Counted from the stretch's first letter, positions 11,477-21,294 are shown. The stretch is 64,000 nt of DNA from Loktanella atrilutea (GCF_900128995.1 NZ_FQUE01000001.1:372001-436000), one strand, 5' to 3'. Notes: a model not told the origin generated them from the sequence alone. Numbers and translations are program-made.

Positions 11477-12229
11477 ATGAGCCTGATGAGAACACTCGCC
11501 CGGGTCGCCATGGGCGTGGCCGTGGCCAAGGGCGCCAGGGCGCTGACGCAGAACGCCCGCGCGGGCAAGTCCGGCACGGTGCTTGACGACATGCTGGGAC
11601 GCCGCGGCACGACCGCGCGCACGGGTCAGACCGGCGGGCTGGGCGGCCTGCTCGACAGCCTGCAGGGGCGTCAGGGCGGGACGCGCCGCACGCCGCCCTC
11701 GTCTGGCGGTTTGTCTGACATGCTGGGCGGCCTGGCCGGGGCCGGGGGCCTCGGCGGGTTGATCGGCGGCTTGACCGGCGCGGGCACCCACCCGCGCGAG
11801 ACCGGCCATTTCGGCCAGACCCTGCAGTCGCAGATCGATACCACCGCCGACCCGCAGGCGCATATCCCGCCAGAGCAAGAGGGCCTTGCCGCCGTCATGC
11901 TGCTTGCAATGGTGCAGGCCGCACAGGCCGACGGCACCCTCGACGACACCGAGCGGTCGCGCATCATGGAACACCTCGACGGCGCGACGGCGCAGGAACG
12001 CGCCTTCGTCGAGGATGCGATGACCCGGCGCATGTCCGCGGCGGAACTGGCCGCCGGCGTGCCGCAGGGGGCAGAGGCACAGGTCTATGCCATGGCTTTG
12101 ATGGCCATCGACCTCGACCATCCGGCAGAGGTCGACTTCCTGCGCAGCTTCGCGGACGAGCTGGGTTTGCGGTCCGACGATGTGAACGACATCCACGCCA
12201 AGGCGGGTGTCGTGCCGCTTTACAGCTAG
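11477..12229 (+). CDS. TerB-like/DUF533 family protein
   Basis: This 250-residue protein has a short basic N-terminal helix (V-A-M-G-V-A-V-A-K-G-A), a long Gly/Leu-rich low-complexity middle (about 50-110, G-G-L-G-G-L repeats), and a C-terminal helical TerB-like domain (about 135-250) with the acidic pattern A-D-G-T-L-D-D-T-E-R-S-R-I. DUF533 (YebE-type) proteins have this layout; they are linked to the inner membrane and to tellurite-resistance folds without a known reaction. The start at 11477 follows a GGGAG site. It overlaps the convergent ZntB-like gene by four bases at the stop codons. Confidence 0.75.
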   Translation: MSLMRTLARVAMGVAVAKGARALTQNARAGKSGTVLDDMLGRRGTTARTGQTGGLGGLLDSLQGRQGGTRRTPPSSGGLSDMLGGLAGAGGLGGLIGGLTGAGTHPRETGHFGQTLQSQIDTTADPQAHIPPEQEGLAAVMLLAMVQAAQADGTLDDTERSRIMEHLDGATAQERAFVEDAMTRRMSAAELAAGVPQGAEAQVYAMALMAIDLDHPAEVDFLRSFADELGLRSDDVNDIHAKAGVVPLYS

Positions 12230-13203
12230 AACCAGCGCAACCAGCGCATGACGGCGGCCGACACGACGCCGATGACGACCATGCCGACGCACAAGACGGC
12301 AAAGGCATGGTCGTTCTGGACGCCCGGCATCCCGCCCACGTTCACGCCGAAGAGGCCGGTCAGGAAGCCCAGCGGCAAGAAGATCGCGGCGACCACGGAC
12401 AGGCGGTAGCTGTTCTTTTCCAGCCGCGTGTTCTGCACCGTGTCCAGATGATCGGCCATGGCGGTCAGCCGGTCGTGCACCTCCGACAGTTCCTCCAGCG
12501 CCCAGCGGCAGCGGCTGGCGGTATCGCGCAGGCGGTGGCGCAGATCCTCCTTGATCAGGTCGGTGTCTGCCTGTGCCACCTGTGTCAGCGCCTCGGCCAG
12601 AGGGGCGACGTGCCGACGGAACTTGATGATCTCGCGCCGTAGCGGTGAGAGGTCGTCAAGCGGCGCACGGTCGTGCTCGTAGACGTCGTCCTCCATATCG
12701 TCGGCGGTATCCTCGCGGGCAAAGGCGATGCCTTCCAGACGCTCCACCAGTCCTTCGGTGATCCGGGCCAGCATGTGGCCGGGGCTGTGCGGCGCGTCGT
12801 CCGCCATGACCTGATCCCGCAGATCCTCCAGCGCGAAGATGCGTTGTCGCCGCACGGTGATGATCAGCGTCTCGGTCAGCCAGATCCGCAGCGACACCAT
12901 GTCGGCGGTCTCTTCCCCGGCGTTGAGGTTGATGCCTCGCAGGGTGATGGCCATGCCGTGGTCGTCCATGTCCATGCGGGGCCGCGTCTTGTCGGCCAGC
13001 AGGGTGCGCCGCGCGAGGCCGGGCAGGTTCTGCGCCGACCAGCCCGCCAGCGCCATGTCCGACAGGTCGAAGTGCAGCCAGCGGTAGGCGGCCCCGTCGA
13101 CGGGGCATGCCGCCAGGTCGGGGGCGGGCTTGGCGGTTCCGTCCGTCCAGATGTCGAAGGCGGACAGCGGCACCAGCGTTGTGTCCTCGTTATCGATCGA
13201 CAC
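12226..13203 (-). CDS. CorA/ZntB-family divalent cation transporter
   Basis: This 325-residue protein has a large cytosolic N-terminal domain, a long helix, and two C-terminal membrane helices (about 265-285 and 300-320). The pore loop reads G-V-N-V-G-G-M-P-G rather than the G-M-N of CorA magnesium channels, which is the ZntB-type variant, so zinc is the more likely substrate. The start is a GTG at 13203 overlapping the end of the phzF-like gene by 14 bases, giving M-S-I-D-N-E-D-T. Same-strand overlap suggests co-transcription with phzF and nhaP. Confidence 0.82.
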   Translation of the reverse strand: MSIDNEDTTLVPLSAFDIWTDGTAKPAPDLAACPVDGAAYRWLHFDLSDMALAGWSAQNLPGLARRTLLADKTRPRMDMDDHGMAITLRGINLNAGEETADMVSLRIWLTETLIITVRRQRIFALEDLRDQVMADDAPHSPGHMLARITEGLVERLEGIAFAREDTADDMEDDVYEHDRAPLDDLSPLRREIIKFRRHVAPLAEALTQVAQADTDLIKEDLRHRLRDTASRCRWALEELSEVHDRLTAMADHLDTVQNTRLEKNSYRLSVVAAIFLPLGFLTGLFGVNVGGMPGVQNDHAFAVLCVGMVVIGVVSAAVMRWLRWF

Positions 13204-14044
13204 GGAACTGCCCTTCCATGACCCGCACGGCATTGCCTGAAATGATGACGCCTGCGTCCGGTCCATCGGTTTGCGCAAGGATAAGCGAGGGGCGGCCCAT
13301 GTCCAGCCCCTGATGGATGCTCAGCCGCTGCGGCACACCGGTCAGGTCATGAAGCAGCGCGCAGAGGGCGGCGGCGGCGCTTCCGGTGGCCGGATCCTCG
13401 GGGATATTATCGACCGGCGCGAACATCCGGGCATGGACCGTATCACCGTCGATGACATAGGCGAGCGTGGCGAAGTCGAGGCCCGCCGGATGCAGGGCCG
13501 CACCCTCCCTCATGGCGGCCACATCAGGCTGGCAGCGGCGCAGCGTGTCCCGATCCGTCAGCCGGGCGATGACGAAGGCCAGACCGACGCCGGCCTGCAC
13601 CGGCGCATGCAGACCGGTGTCGATGTCGCCGGGTCGCAGCCCCAGCGCACGCGCGACCAGCGCGATATCGGGCGTCGCGTGGCGGGTCAGCGGCGTCGTG
13701 GCGGTAAAGCTGGCACGTCCATCCGCCACCGTGCAGGGGATCGGGCCCACGCCGGTTTCGAGGATCATCTCGGCCGGGAACCCGAGGTCGGCCAGCGCCA
13801 CCGCCGTCCCGATCAGCGGGTGCCCGGCAAATGGCACCTCCTGCGTCGGGGTGAAGATCCGGACCCGCGCACTGTGGCGCAGGTCGTCCGGCGGAAAGAC
13901 GAAGACCACCTCGGAGAAGTTGAACTCCCGCGCGATCGGGTGCAGCAGACCCTCCGGCAGGGCGCCGGCGTCGGGAAAGACGGCCAGCTGGTTGCCGCCG
14001 AAGGGGCGGTCGGTGAAGACATCGTAGACGACGTAGGCGGTCAT
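13190..14044 (-). CDS. PhzF-family isomerase/epimerase-like protein
   Basis: This 284-residue protein is a PhzF/diaminopimelate-epimerase-like two-lobe fold. The N-terminal V-F-T-D-R-P-F-G-G-N-Q-L-A-V-F, the catalytic-glutamate region N-F-S-E (Glu45), F-A-G-H-P-L-I-G-T-A and the C-terminal E-D-P-A-T-G-S-A-A loop are all present. Bacterial members outside phenazine clusters have no known substrate, and no phenazine genes are seen here. The ATG at 14044 overlaps the stop of the antiporter gene (ATGA), so the two are translationally coupled. Confidence 0.88.
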   Translation of the reverse strand: MTAYVVYDVFTDRPFGGNQLAVFPDAGALPEGLLHPIAREFNFSEVVFVFPPDDLRHSARVRIFTPTQEVPFAGHPLIGTAVALADLGFPAEMILETGVGPIPCTVADGRASFTATTPLTRHATPDIALVARALGLRPGDIDTGLHAPVQAGVGLAFVIARLTDRDTLRRCQPDVAAMREGAALHPAGLDFATLAYVIDGDTVHARMFAPVDNIPEDPATGSAAAALCALLHDLTGVPQRLSIHQGLDMGRPSLILAQTDGPDAGVIISGNAVRVMEGQFRVDR

Positions 14045-15300
14045 GGGATCAGGCTCGGTTGTGGATTGACGTGGTTGGCCAGCCGCGCGACGGTCAGCCC
14101 CTGCACGATGATCGAGAAGACGACGACCATATAGGTGGCGGTCAGGATGATCGGCTTCCATTCGCCGTCCGGCAGCGACAGGGCCAGCGCCACGGATATG
14201 CCGCCCTTCAGCCCGCCCCATGTCATCACGCGGATCACCCCGCCGGAATAGCTGCGGAAGGGACGCAGCAGCGTGATCGGCACCGCCACCGCAAGCAGGC
14301 GGGCGACCAGCGCCAGCACGATGGCGGCGCTGCCCGCGATCAGGTGGGACTTGTCGAAGACGACGGCGAACACCTCTACCCCGATCAACAGGAACAGGAC
14401 GGCGTTCAGGATCTCGTCGATCAGCTTCCAGAACGCCTCGACATACTTGCGTGTCTCCTCGGACATGCCCAGCCGGGTGCCGACGTCGCCGATCAGCAGC
14501 CCCGCGCACACTGCCATGATCGGGGCAGAGACATGCAGCGCCACCGCCAGCTCGTAGCCGCCGAAGGCAAGACCCAGCGTCAGCAGCACCTCCAGCGCGT
14601 AGTCGTCGATCCGCCGCATCAGGCGGAATGTCAGGAACCCCAGCACGAGGCCCAAGACTGCGCCACCGAAGGCTTCGCGCGCGAAGAGGAGCGCCGCGTC
14701 GGCCACGCCCGCATCTTCGGTCGCACTATGGCCGCCACCGGTGAAGGCGGCACCGACGAGGATCAGGTAGACGACGTAGCCCACCCCGTCGTTGAACAGG
14801 CTTTCACCGGCGATCTTGGTTTCCAGCGACTTGGGCAGGTTGGTGTCGCGCAACACCCCCATGACGGCGACCGGATCGGTGGGCGAGATCAGCGCGCCGA
14901 AGACCAGCGCCACCAGCAGCGGCATCCCGGTGATCCACGCGAACCCATAGCCCACGATGACGGTCGAGATCGCGATGCCCATCGTCGCCATCAACCCGAC
15001 CGTGGCCCACTCCGCCTTCAGGTCCGACGTCTTGACGTGCAGCGCGCCCGCGAACAGAAGCAGGCCCAGCATCCCCTCCAGCAAAGCATCGGAAAATGCG
15101 ATGCCTGACACCTGCCTGCGGATCGTGTCCGCGACGTTCAGGCCGGGCACGACCGCGTCGAGGGCCATGACGATCAGCGAGGCCAGCAGCGCGACGACGA
15201 GGATGCCGATGGCAGAGGGCAGTTTCAGGAACAGGTAGTTGATCGCCCCGAACAGGCCCGCGAGGACGATCAGCAACGACGCGATCTGCAACAGGGTCAT
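14041..15300 (-). CDS. CPA1-family Na+(K+)/H+ antiporter, NhaP-like
   Basis: This 419-residue membrane protein has about 12 hydrophobic helices. The antiporter signatures are clear: S-P-T-D-P-V-A-V (unwound helix, about residue 140) and E-S-L-F-N-D-G with the ion-binding Asn-Asp pair (about 167-173). Proteins of this type exchange cytosolic Na+ or K+ for protons. There is no long cytosolic tail. It is the first gene of a minus-strand string with phzF and the ZntB-like gene. Confidence 0.9.
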   Translation of the reverse strand: MTLLQIASLLIVLAGLFGAINYLFLKLPSAIGILVVALLASLIVMALDAVVPGLNVADTIRRQVSGIAFSDALLEGMLGLLLFAGALHVKTSDLKAEWATVGLMATMGIAISTVIVGYGFAWITGMPLLVALVFGALISPTDPVAVMGVLRDTNLPKSLETKIAGESLFNDGVGYVVYLILVGAAFTGGGHSATEDAGVADAALLFAREAFGGAVLGLVLGFLTFRLMRRIDDYALEVLLTLGLAFGGYELAVALHVSAPIMAVCAGLLIGDVGTRLGMSEETRKYVEAFWKLIDEILNAVLFLLIGVEVFAVVFDKSHLIAGSAAIVLALVARLLAVAVPITLLRPFRSYSGGVIRVMTWGGLKGGISVALALSLPDGEWKPIILTATYMVVVFSIIVQGLTVARLANHVNPQPSLIP

Positions 15301-15344
15301 GGGGCCGCCTCCGACAGGGTCGGATCTGCGCTAGCACGGCACCC

Positions 15345-16214
15345 TCAGCCGTGCCACCCCGGCAGGCGCACCCATGTGCCGCCAAGGCGCCGGACTGTGG
15401 CGCCGCTGCCCAGCTTGAACCGTGCCAGACCCGCCGCCGCGTCGGTGTCGATCGTGCCGAGGTCGAGTTCCGTGACGCCCGAGGCGGCCAGCCTTTGCGC
15501 CGCCGCCATCAGCAGGACGGGGTGCGCCCGCAGGCTGCGCCCCCGTGGCCCGGACCAGGCGATCTGGTAGGTCGCGGCGCGGCCGTGGCGCAGGATCAGC
15601 ATGGCGGCGACGGGCGTCGCACCTTCCAGAGCGGTCAGGACCAGCGCGTCGCCGGGATTGGCGTCGGCAAAGGCGAGGCTGACCGCATGGGGCAGGGCGC
15701 GAAAGCGCTTCTGCCGCTGCTGTTCGCGGTCCGCCGCCAGAAACCAGCCATCGCGGCGGGGACAGAGCGGCCGCGCCTTGATCCGCAGACCCCTCTGCCG
15801 TCCCTGCCGGACATTGCCCCGCCACGCCGGATGACACAGGGCAAGCTGCCGGTCCGGATCGGGGTCGAGCGGCAGGACCGCGCGTGTCGCCGGGGTCATC
15901 ACCCGGCGAAAGCCCGCGGCGCGCAGAAGCGTCGGGTCGTCTTCCTCGGCATTTATGACGTGCAGATTTGCGGCGCGCAGGGCCGCCACGCGTGCGGCAG
16001 GCGGGGTGTCCGCGTGAAACACCGGCCCGCGCGAGGCGAACCGCACGGTCCCCAGCGCCCCGAGGGGGCGCGACACCACAAGCACCTGACCGCCGTCCTG
16101 CAAGGCTTCGATTTCGGCTCGGCGCCCAAGACGGGTCAGGGCGCGGGCGAAACCCACGGACTGCTGCAGGGGCAGCGGAGGATCGGGCGGGGCCATGACG
16201 GGGCGCATCAGCAT
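15345..16214 (-). CDS. GNAT/FemAB-like acyltransferase protein
   Basis: This 289-residue soluble protein looks like a double-GNAT/FemAB-type fold. The C-terminal half contains a GNAT-like strand-helix (A-M-L-I-L-R-H-G-R-A-A-T-Y-Q-I-A-W-S-G) and the ending L-D-L-G-T-I-D-T-D-A-A-A-G-L-A-R-F-K-L-G-S-G, which is common in peptidoglycan-type or lipid II aminoacyltransferase relatives. The start is uncertain between 16214 and two nearby ATGs (codons 3 and 7). The substrate is unknown; it stands alone between nhaP and tyrS. Confidence 0.65.
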   Translation of the reverse strand: MLMRPVMAPPDPPLPLQQSVGFARALTRLGRRAEIEALQDGGQVLVVSRPLGALGTVRFASRGPVFHADTPPAARVAALRAANLHVINAEEDDPTLLRAAGFRRVMTPATRAVLPLDPDPDRQLALCHPAWRGNVRQGRQRGLRIKARPLCPRRDGWFLAADREQQRQKRFRALPHAVSLAFADANPGDALVLTALEGATPVAAMLILRHGRAATYQIAWSGPRGRSLRAHPVLLMAAAQRLAASGVTELDLGTIDTDAAAGLARFKLGSGATVRRLGGTWVRLPGWHG

Positions 16215-16284
16215 GGCCGATCTTAAAGCATTCGAAACCTAATGCGGTGTTAATGGCGCAAAGGCCCCTGCGAAAGGTTATCCC

Positions 16285-16407
16285 ATGCGCCATCCCCCGA
16301 CCGTCCACGGCATCCGCGCCGCGGCCCCGCGCCTGACCCTGCCGGCCGCCGCCGTGCTGGCGGCCCTGACCTGCCTGCCGCTGCTGGCGCTGGTGCTGAT
16401 CCTTTAG
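16285..16407 (+). CDS. Candidate 40-residue single-span membrane protein
   Basis: An ATG preceded by AAAGG at 7-bp spacing opens a 40-codon frame ending TAG. The first ~15 residues are basic/polar ([11 protein letters not shown]) and the rest is a continuous Leu/Ala-rich hydrophobic stretch long enough to span the membrane once. Third codon positions are almost all G or C, as in neighbouring genes. The stop overlaps the convergent tyrS stop by a few bases, a layout seen between real genes here. No homologue is recognised, and a chance ORF cannot be excluded. Confidence 0.5.
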   Translation: MRHPPTVHGIRAAAPRLTLPAAAVLAALTCLPLLALVLIL

Positions 16408-17654
16408 GTCAGCCGTACCAGCGCGTGCCGCTTCTTGCCCGCAGACAGCTTCATCGGCTGGGCCAGCATGTCGGGCGTCACCATCAGGCCGGCGTCGGTC
16501 AGCGCCGCGTCGTTCAGGCGTGCGCCGTTGTCGGCGATCAGGCGCTTCGCCTCCTTGCCGGACGCCGCCAGACCGCTGCGCACGAGGATCTGCGCAATGG
16601 ACAGCCCGTCGCCGATCTCTGCCGCCGTCAGGTCAAGCGTCGGCAGGTCGTCGCCGACGCCGCCCTGCTCGAAGACTTCGCGCGCCGTCGCCTCTGCCGC
16701 CTCGGCCGCGGCGCGGCCGTGCAGCAGCGCCGTGACCTCGTTGGCAAGGATCACCTTGGCAGCATTGATCTCCGACCCCTCCAGCGCGCCCAGACGCTCG
16801 CATTCGTCAAGCGACAGCTCTGTATAGAGCTTCAGGAACCGCCCCGTATCGGCGTCGGTCGTGTTGCGCCAGAACTGCCAGAAGGCGTAGGGCGCGGTCA
16901 GGTCGGCGTTCAGCCAGACGGCGCCCGCAGCGGTCTTGCCCATCTTCCGCCCGTCGCTGGTGGTCAGCAGGTGGGACGTCAGGCCATAGATCTCGTGATC
17001 CAGCACCCGGCGCGTCAGGTCGATGCCGTTCACGATGTTGCCCCACTGGTCCGATCCGCCCAACTGCAGCAGACAGCCGTAGCGGCGATTCAGCTCGAGG
17101 AAGTCATAGGCCTGCAGGATCATATAGTTGAATTCAAGGAACGACAGGCTCTGTTCCCGGTCCAGCCGCGACTTGACGCTGTCGAAGGCCAGCATCCGGT
17201 TGATGCTGAAGTGCCGCCCGATGTCGCGCAGGAAGGACAGGTAGTTCAGATCGTCCAGCCACTCGGCATTGTTGAGCATCAGCGCGCCGGTCGGGGCGTC
17301 CGAATAGTCGAGGTAGGCGGCGAAGACCTGCCGGATCCCCGCGATGTTGGCGTCGATGGCCGCGTTGTCCAGCAGCGGGCGTTCGTCGGCGCGGAACGAC
17401 GGGTCGCCGACCTTCGTCGTGCCGCCGCCCATCAGGGTGATCGGCTTGTGGCCCGTCTTCTGCAGCCAGCGCAGCATCATGATCTGGATCAGCGACCCCA
17501 CGTGAAGCGACGTGGCAGTCGCATCGAAACCGATATAGGCAGGCACGACACCGGCGCTCAGCGCATCGTCAAGGCCCTGATAGTCGGTGCAGTCGGCCAG
17601 AAAGCCGCGCTGCATCATCACGGCCATGAAGTCCGATTTGGGATGGTAGGTCAT
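16404..17654 (-). CDS. tyrS: Tyrosyl-tRNA synthetase
   Basis: This 416-residue class I synthetase charges tRNA-Tyr. The HIGH-equivalent H-V-G-S is at 51-54, the tyrosine/tRNA pocket G-G-S-D-Q-W-G-N near 200, the KMSKS-equivalent K-M-G-K-T at 237-241, and a C-terminal S4 RNA-binding domain (about 350-416) with S-G-K-E-A-K-R-L-I. Length is normal for the TyrS1 type. It is divergent from anmK with 61 bp between the starts. Confidence 0.97.
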   Translation of the reverse strand: MTYHPKSDFMAVMMQRGFLADCTDYQGLDDALSAGVVPAYIGFDATATSLHVGSLIQIMMLRWLQKTGHKPITLMGGGTTKVGDPSFRADERPLLDNAAIDANIAGIRQVFAAYLDYSDAPTGALMLNNAEWLDDLNYLSFLRDIGRHFSINRMLAFDSVKSRLDREQSLSFLEFNYMILQAYDFLELNRRYGCLLQLGGSDQWGNIVNGIDLTRRVLDHEIYGLTSHLLTTSDGRKMGKTAAGAVWLNADLTAPYAFWQFWRNTTDADTGRFLKLYTELSLDECERLGALEGSEINAAKVILANEVTALLHGRAAAEAAEATAREVFEQGGVGDDLPTLDLTAAEIGDGLSIAQILVRSGLAASGKEAKRLIADNGARLNDAALTDAGLMVTPDMLAQPMKLSAGKKRHALVRLT

Positions 17655-17715
17655 GTCTTGTCCCCTGTGTCGTGCCGGGGCATCAATAGCGGCGCCGCGT
17701 CACGAGGGAAAGACC

Positions 17716-18816
17716 ATGAAGATCAAAGGACCGATCCGCGCCCTGGGGGCGATGTCGGGCACGTCCCTCGACGGTATCGACGCCGCCGTGCTGGTGACGG
17801 ACGGTGTCACGATCGAGGCTTTCGGCGAAAGCGACTACCGCGAGTATTCCGACCGCGAGCGTGCGACCTTGAAGGCCGCACTCGGGCTTTGGCCCGAGGA
17901 TGACGTGGCGGCGGCGGCAAAGGTCGTGGCCCACGGCCATCAGGCGCTGCTGGGCGGATTCGAGGGCATCGACCTCGTCGGTTTCCACGGCCAGACACTG
18001 GCCCATTACCCGGACGGACGCGGCACGCATCAGCTGGGTGACGGTGCGGCGCTGGCGCAGATGCTCGGCTGGCCGGTGGTCTGGGACTTTCGCAGCGCCG
18101 ACGTGCGGCTGGGCGGGCAGGGCGCGCCGCTGGCGCCGTTCTACCATTTCGCGCTGGCGCGCTGGATGCAGGCCGATGCGCCGCTGGTGTTCCTCAATCT
18201 GGGCGGTGTCGGCAACCTGACATGGATCGACCCCGCCAGGACACGCCCAGAGGACGACGGCGCCCTGCTGGCATTCGACACGGGGCCCGCGAACGCCCTG
18301 CTGGACGACGCGTTGCTGAAACGGCGGGGCACCGCGCGGGACGAGGGCGGGGCGCTTGCGGCCTCTGGCACGATCCACGACGGCATCGTCGCCGACTTCC
18401 TGTCGCATCCCTACTTCTACCGCATGCCGCCGAAGTCGCTGGACCGCGATACCTTCACCGCCCTCGCCGCGGCCGTCGTGCCGCTGTCGGATGCGGACGC
18501 GGCGGCGACCCTGACGGCGGCCAGCGCGCTGGCGGTGGCCGAGTCGCTGCAGCATTGCCCGGCCCCTCCCGCGGCGATCTGGGTCGGCGGCGGCGGGCGT
18601 CACAACGCCACCCTGATGCAGATGATCGCGGCGGCGACAGACATTCCCGTGCGCCCGGTCGAGGATGCGGGCCTCGACGGCGACATGCTGGAGGCACAGG
18701 CCTTCGCCTATCTGGCAGTGCGCGTTGCCCGTGGCCTGCCGACATCCTGCCGGGGCACGACCGGCGTCAGCGCCGCCGTTTCGGGGGGAACGGTCAGCCG
18801 GAACACAAGTCTGTGA
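17716..18816 (+). CDS. anmK: Anhydro-N-acetylmuramic acid kinase
   Basis: This 366-residue ASKHA-fold kinase phosphorylates 1,6-anhydro-MurNAc released during cell-wall turnover, giving MurNAc-6-phosphate for recycling. Signatures include the phosphate-binding [14 protein letters not shown] at the N-terminus, [18 protein letters not shown] and W-V-G-G-G-G-R-H-N. The ATG at 17716 follows GAGGGA. A convergent terminator is not evident after the stop; the next gene encodes an outer-membrane protein on the same strand. Confidence 0.95.
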   Translation: MKIKGPIRALGAMSGTSLDGIDAAVLVTDGVTIEAFGESDYREYSDRERATLKAALGLWPEDDVAAAAKVVAHGHQALLGGFEGIDLVGFHGQTLAHYPDGRGTHQLGDGAALAQMLGWPVVWDFRSADVRLGGQGAPLAPFYHFALARWMQADAPLVFLNLGGVGNLTWIDPARTRPEDDGALLAFDTGPANALLDDALLKRRGTARDEGGALAASGTIHDGIVADFLSHPYFYRMPPKSLDRDTFTALAAAVVPLSDADAAATLTAASALAVAESLQHCPAPPAAIWVGGGGRHNATLMQMIAAATDIPVRPVEDAGLDGDMLEAQAFAYLAVRVARGLPTSCRGTTGVSAAVSGGTVSRNTSL

Positions 18817-18933
18817 TTGTTGTGCCGTTGCAACGCTGCCCGATTTCCATGCAGAACGCGGGAACGGCATGCCGTGCACACTGCGTTGAACAGGCGTAGT
18901 GTGAAGAAACGAAACCTCCCAAAGGAAGACAAC

Positions 18934-19542
18934 ATGAAAAACGTAATGATCCTCGGCGCCGTCGTCGCTATGGCGACCGCTTCCGCCGCGACCGCCGGCG
19001 GCATGGCAGCACCCGTGGTGGAGCCCGCCCCCGCACCGGTCATCACGCCGATGGCGCCGATGTCCAGCGACTGGAGCGGCTTCTACCTCGGCGCGCAGGC
19101 CGGTGCCGGCAAGGCAGAGCTCGACGGCACCTTCGGTGGCGCAGCCCTGGCCGACCAGGACCTGAACAACTACGGCGTGCACGCCGGCTACCTCTACGAC
19201 CTGGGCAGCTTCGTCCTGGGTGGCGAGCTGGCCTACGACAAGCTGGACGTCGACACCATCGGTGACAACAACGATGTCGTCCGCGCCGGTGTGCTGGCTG
19301 GCTACGACGCCGGTCGCTTCATGCCGTACCTGGCCGGTGGCTATGCCTACCTCGACACCGATGCCTTCGGCACCAGCGAGAACGACAACGGCTACTACTA
19401 CGGTGTGGGCGCGACCTATGCCGTGACGCCGAAAATCCGCGTTGGCGTTGAATACCTCGAGCACAAGTTCGACGATTTCAACGACACCGGCGTCGACCTG
19501 ACCGCCAAGACCACCTCGCTGAAGGCCTCCTTCGCGTTCTGA
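18934..19542 (+). CDS. Outer-membrane beta-barrel protein, OmpA/Omp25-like
   Basis: This 202-residue protein has a Sec signal peptide (about 1-22, ending T-A-G-G), a Pro-rich linker, then an eight-stranded-barrel pattern beginning W-S-G-F-Y-L-G-A-Q-A-G-A-G and ending in phenylalanine (A-S-F-A-F), the usual C-terminal signal for BAM insertion. There is no peptidoglycan-binding OmpA C-domain. An AAAGGAAG ribosome site precedes the ATG and a strong terminator follows, so it is probably a monocistronic, abundant surface protein. Confidence 0.88.
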   Translation: MKNVMILGAVVAMATASAATAGGMAAPVVEPAPAPVITPMAPMSSDWSGFYLGAQAGAGKAELDGTFGGAALADQDLNNYGVHAGYLYDLGSFVLGGELAYDKLDVDTIGDNNDVVRAGVLAGYDAGRFMPYLAGGYAYLDTDAFGTSENDNGYYYGVGATYAVTPKIRVGVEYLEHKFDDFNDTGVDLTAKTTSLKASFAF

Positions 19543-19563
19543 TCTGAACGGCCATTAAGGCAG

Positions 19564-19597
19564 AACGGGCATCCCGCAAGGGGTGCCCGTTTTATTT
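19564..19597 (+). terminator. Intrinsic terminator after the outer-membrane protein gene
   Basis: A 12-bp stem (AACGGGCATCCC with GGGGTGCCCGTT, one wobble) closes a GCAA loop and runs into TTTTATTTT. It lies 22 bp after the stop codon. Confidence 0.9.
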
Positions 19598-19642
19598 TGT
19601 TCAGGTGGCAACGGTCGAGACACGGGCCGTGCAGTCCCCGTG

Positions 19643-20815
19643 TCAGCCGACGCGCGTCGCCGCAAAGGCCGCGATCCGGCGCACCGCATCCGCCAGCCGG
19701 TCGTCGTCCACTGTCATGGCGACCCGGATGTGACCTGCGCCACCCTGTCCGAAACTCTCGCCCGGCATGACGCCGATCAGTTCCGCGTCCAGCAGGGCGT
19801 TCGCAAAGGATTCGCCGTCCATCCCCGTCGCACGGATGTCGAGCATGGCATACATCGCGCCGGAAATCGGCGCCGCGCGCACCGCGTTCTGACCCGCCAG
19901 CGCGTCGAGCACGATCTGGCGGCGACGGCGGAAGGGCGCGGCCACCGCCTCCTCTGCCGCTGTGCCCTGAGACAGGGCAAAGACGGCGGCATCCTGCACG
20001 AAGCCCGCGACGCCGTAGGTGTTGTGGGTGGCCAGATTGTGGATCGCATGCACGACATCCGCCGGCCCGCAGATCCAGCCGATCCGGCTGCCGGTCATCG
20101 CATGGCTCTTCGACAGGCTGTTCACGATCAGCGTCCGCTTAGCCATGCCGGGCAGGGCGCGGGGGCTGATGTGCGTGCCCTCCCAGACCTGCGTGTCGTA
20201 GACCTCGTCAGAGATCAGCCAGAGGTCGTGGTGCTGACAGACGGCCGAGATTCCGTCCATCGTGTCGGCGTCATAGACCGCGCCGGTCGGATTGTTCGGT
20301 GAATTGATCAGCAGCGACGATGCCCCCTCGGCGGCCTCTTCCAGATCGCGCCGCTGCGGCTGGAACCCATTGTCGGCGCTGACCTTGATCGCCCGCGGCA
20401 CGGCGCCGACGGCGCGGATCGTGCCGGGGTAGGTGGCGTAGTAGGGATCGATGAACAGCGCCGTGTCGCCGGGATCGCAGGCGGCGTGATGAGCGGCGAA
20501 CAAGCCCGCCTGACCGCCGGGCAGGATCACGATGTTCTCGGGACCCGTCGGCACCCCGGTGCGGCTTTCGATCCGCTCCGCCACCGCCGCCCGCAGGTCG
20601 TCGTTGCCGACGACGAGGGCGTAGCCCGTATTCCCGCCGGTGGCTGAACGGTGCATAGCGTCGAGGATCGCGCGGTCCGTCCCGATGTCGTGTTCGCCCA
20701 TGGTCAGCTGGATGACGGGCTGGCCCGCGGCCTTCATGGCGCGGGCGCGGTAGTAGACCGCCCAGCCGTCGGAACCGCCGGCGGTGATGTTCTGGATGCG
20801 AGAGGACATTTTCAT
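19643..20815 (-). CDS. PLP-dependent class I/II aminotransferase
   Basis: This 390-residue fold-type I aminotransferase contains the PLP-stacking and phosphate-binding elements: P-G-G-Q-A-G-L-F-A, N-S-P-N-N-P-T-G, I-S-D-E-V-Y-D, the Schiff-base lysine in S-L-S-K-S-H-A-M-T-G-S-R, and the substrate-carboxylate arginine near the C-terminus (H-I-R-V-A). The start is the ATG at 20815 (M-K-M-S-S-R), with an internal ATG two codons later as alternative. The amino-group donor cannot be assigned from sequence; no pathway genes adjoin it. Confidence 0.87.
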   Translation of the reverse strand: MKMSSRIQNITAGGSDGWAVYYRARAMKAAGQPVIQLTMGEHDIGTDRAILDAMHRSATGGNTGYALVVGNDDLRAAVAERIESRTGVPTGPENIVILPGGQAGLFAAHHAACDPGDTALFIDPYYATYPGTIRAVGAVPRAIKVSADNGFQPQRRDLEEAAEGASSLLINSPNNPTGAVYDADTMDGISAVCQHHDLWLISDEVYDTQVWEGTHISPRALPGMAKRTLIVNSLSKSHAMTGSRIGWICGPADVVHAIHNLATHNTYGVAGFVQDAAVFALSQGTAAEEAVAAPFRRRRQIVLDALAGQNAVRAAPISGAMYAMLDIRATGMDGESFANALLDAELIGVMPGESFGQGGAGHIRVAMTVDDDRLADAVRRIAAFAATRVG

Positions 20816-20846
20816 GGCCGCACCCAACCGGGCAGCGTGCGTCGTG

Positions 20847-21203
20847 TCAACCCGCGGTGTCGGGGGCCGGGGGCAGCGCGGCCTGCGCCTTGCGGGTCAG
20901 GCTGGCCCGGACAAGGCGGTAGGACACGGCGATCCGGTGCGCCATCTCTTCCGCCGCGGCTTCCATCGGCACGGAAACCCAGCTGGCATGGCAATAGGGG
21001 GCACGGGTGGCGACGCCCGCGTCGATCAGCATCCGCGCCGTCTCGACGCTGTCGGTATTGACCGAAACGCCGTGCGCCTGACTGCCGACGATGGCAAAGA
21101 GCTTGCCGCCGATCTTCCAGCTGTCGTGGTCGGGACCGAAGTTATGGTCCAGCGTGGCGCCGGGCAGGGCGGCGCAGAGGCGGCTGACGGTCTGGCGTGA
21201 CAT
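20847..21203 (-). CDS. MmcQ/YjbR-family protein
   Basis: This 118-residue protein has the YjbR/CyaY-like fold signature: an N-terminal V-S-R-L-C-A-A-L-P-G-A-T helix, W-K-I-G-G-K-L-F-A-I-V strands, and Y-C-H-A-S-W-V-S-V-P followed by a helix and S-Y-R-L-V-R-A-S-L-T-R. Proteins of this family are annotated as DNA-binding or unknown. It is divergent from the cysS leader region, so its promoter probably lies in the same 220-bp interval. Confidence 0.78.
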   Translation of the reverse strand: MSRQTVSRLCAALPGATLDHNFGPDHDSWKIGGKLFAIVGSQAHGVSVNTDSVETARMLIDAGVATRAPYCHASWVSVPMEAAAEEMAHRIAVSYRLVRASLTRKAQAALPPAPDTAG

Positions 21204-21294
21204 GGCGGCATCATGGCGCGTGTCGGCGGTGCGGGTCAACGGCGTTGCCGCAGCCCTCTCGACAGGGGCCGGGGGCGGTGCTAAGGAACATGCC

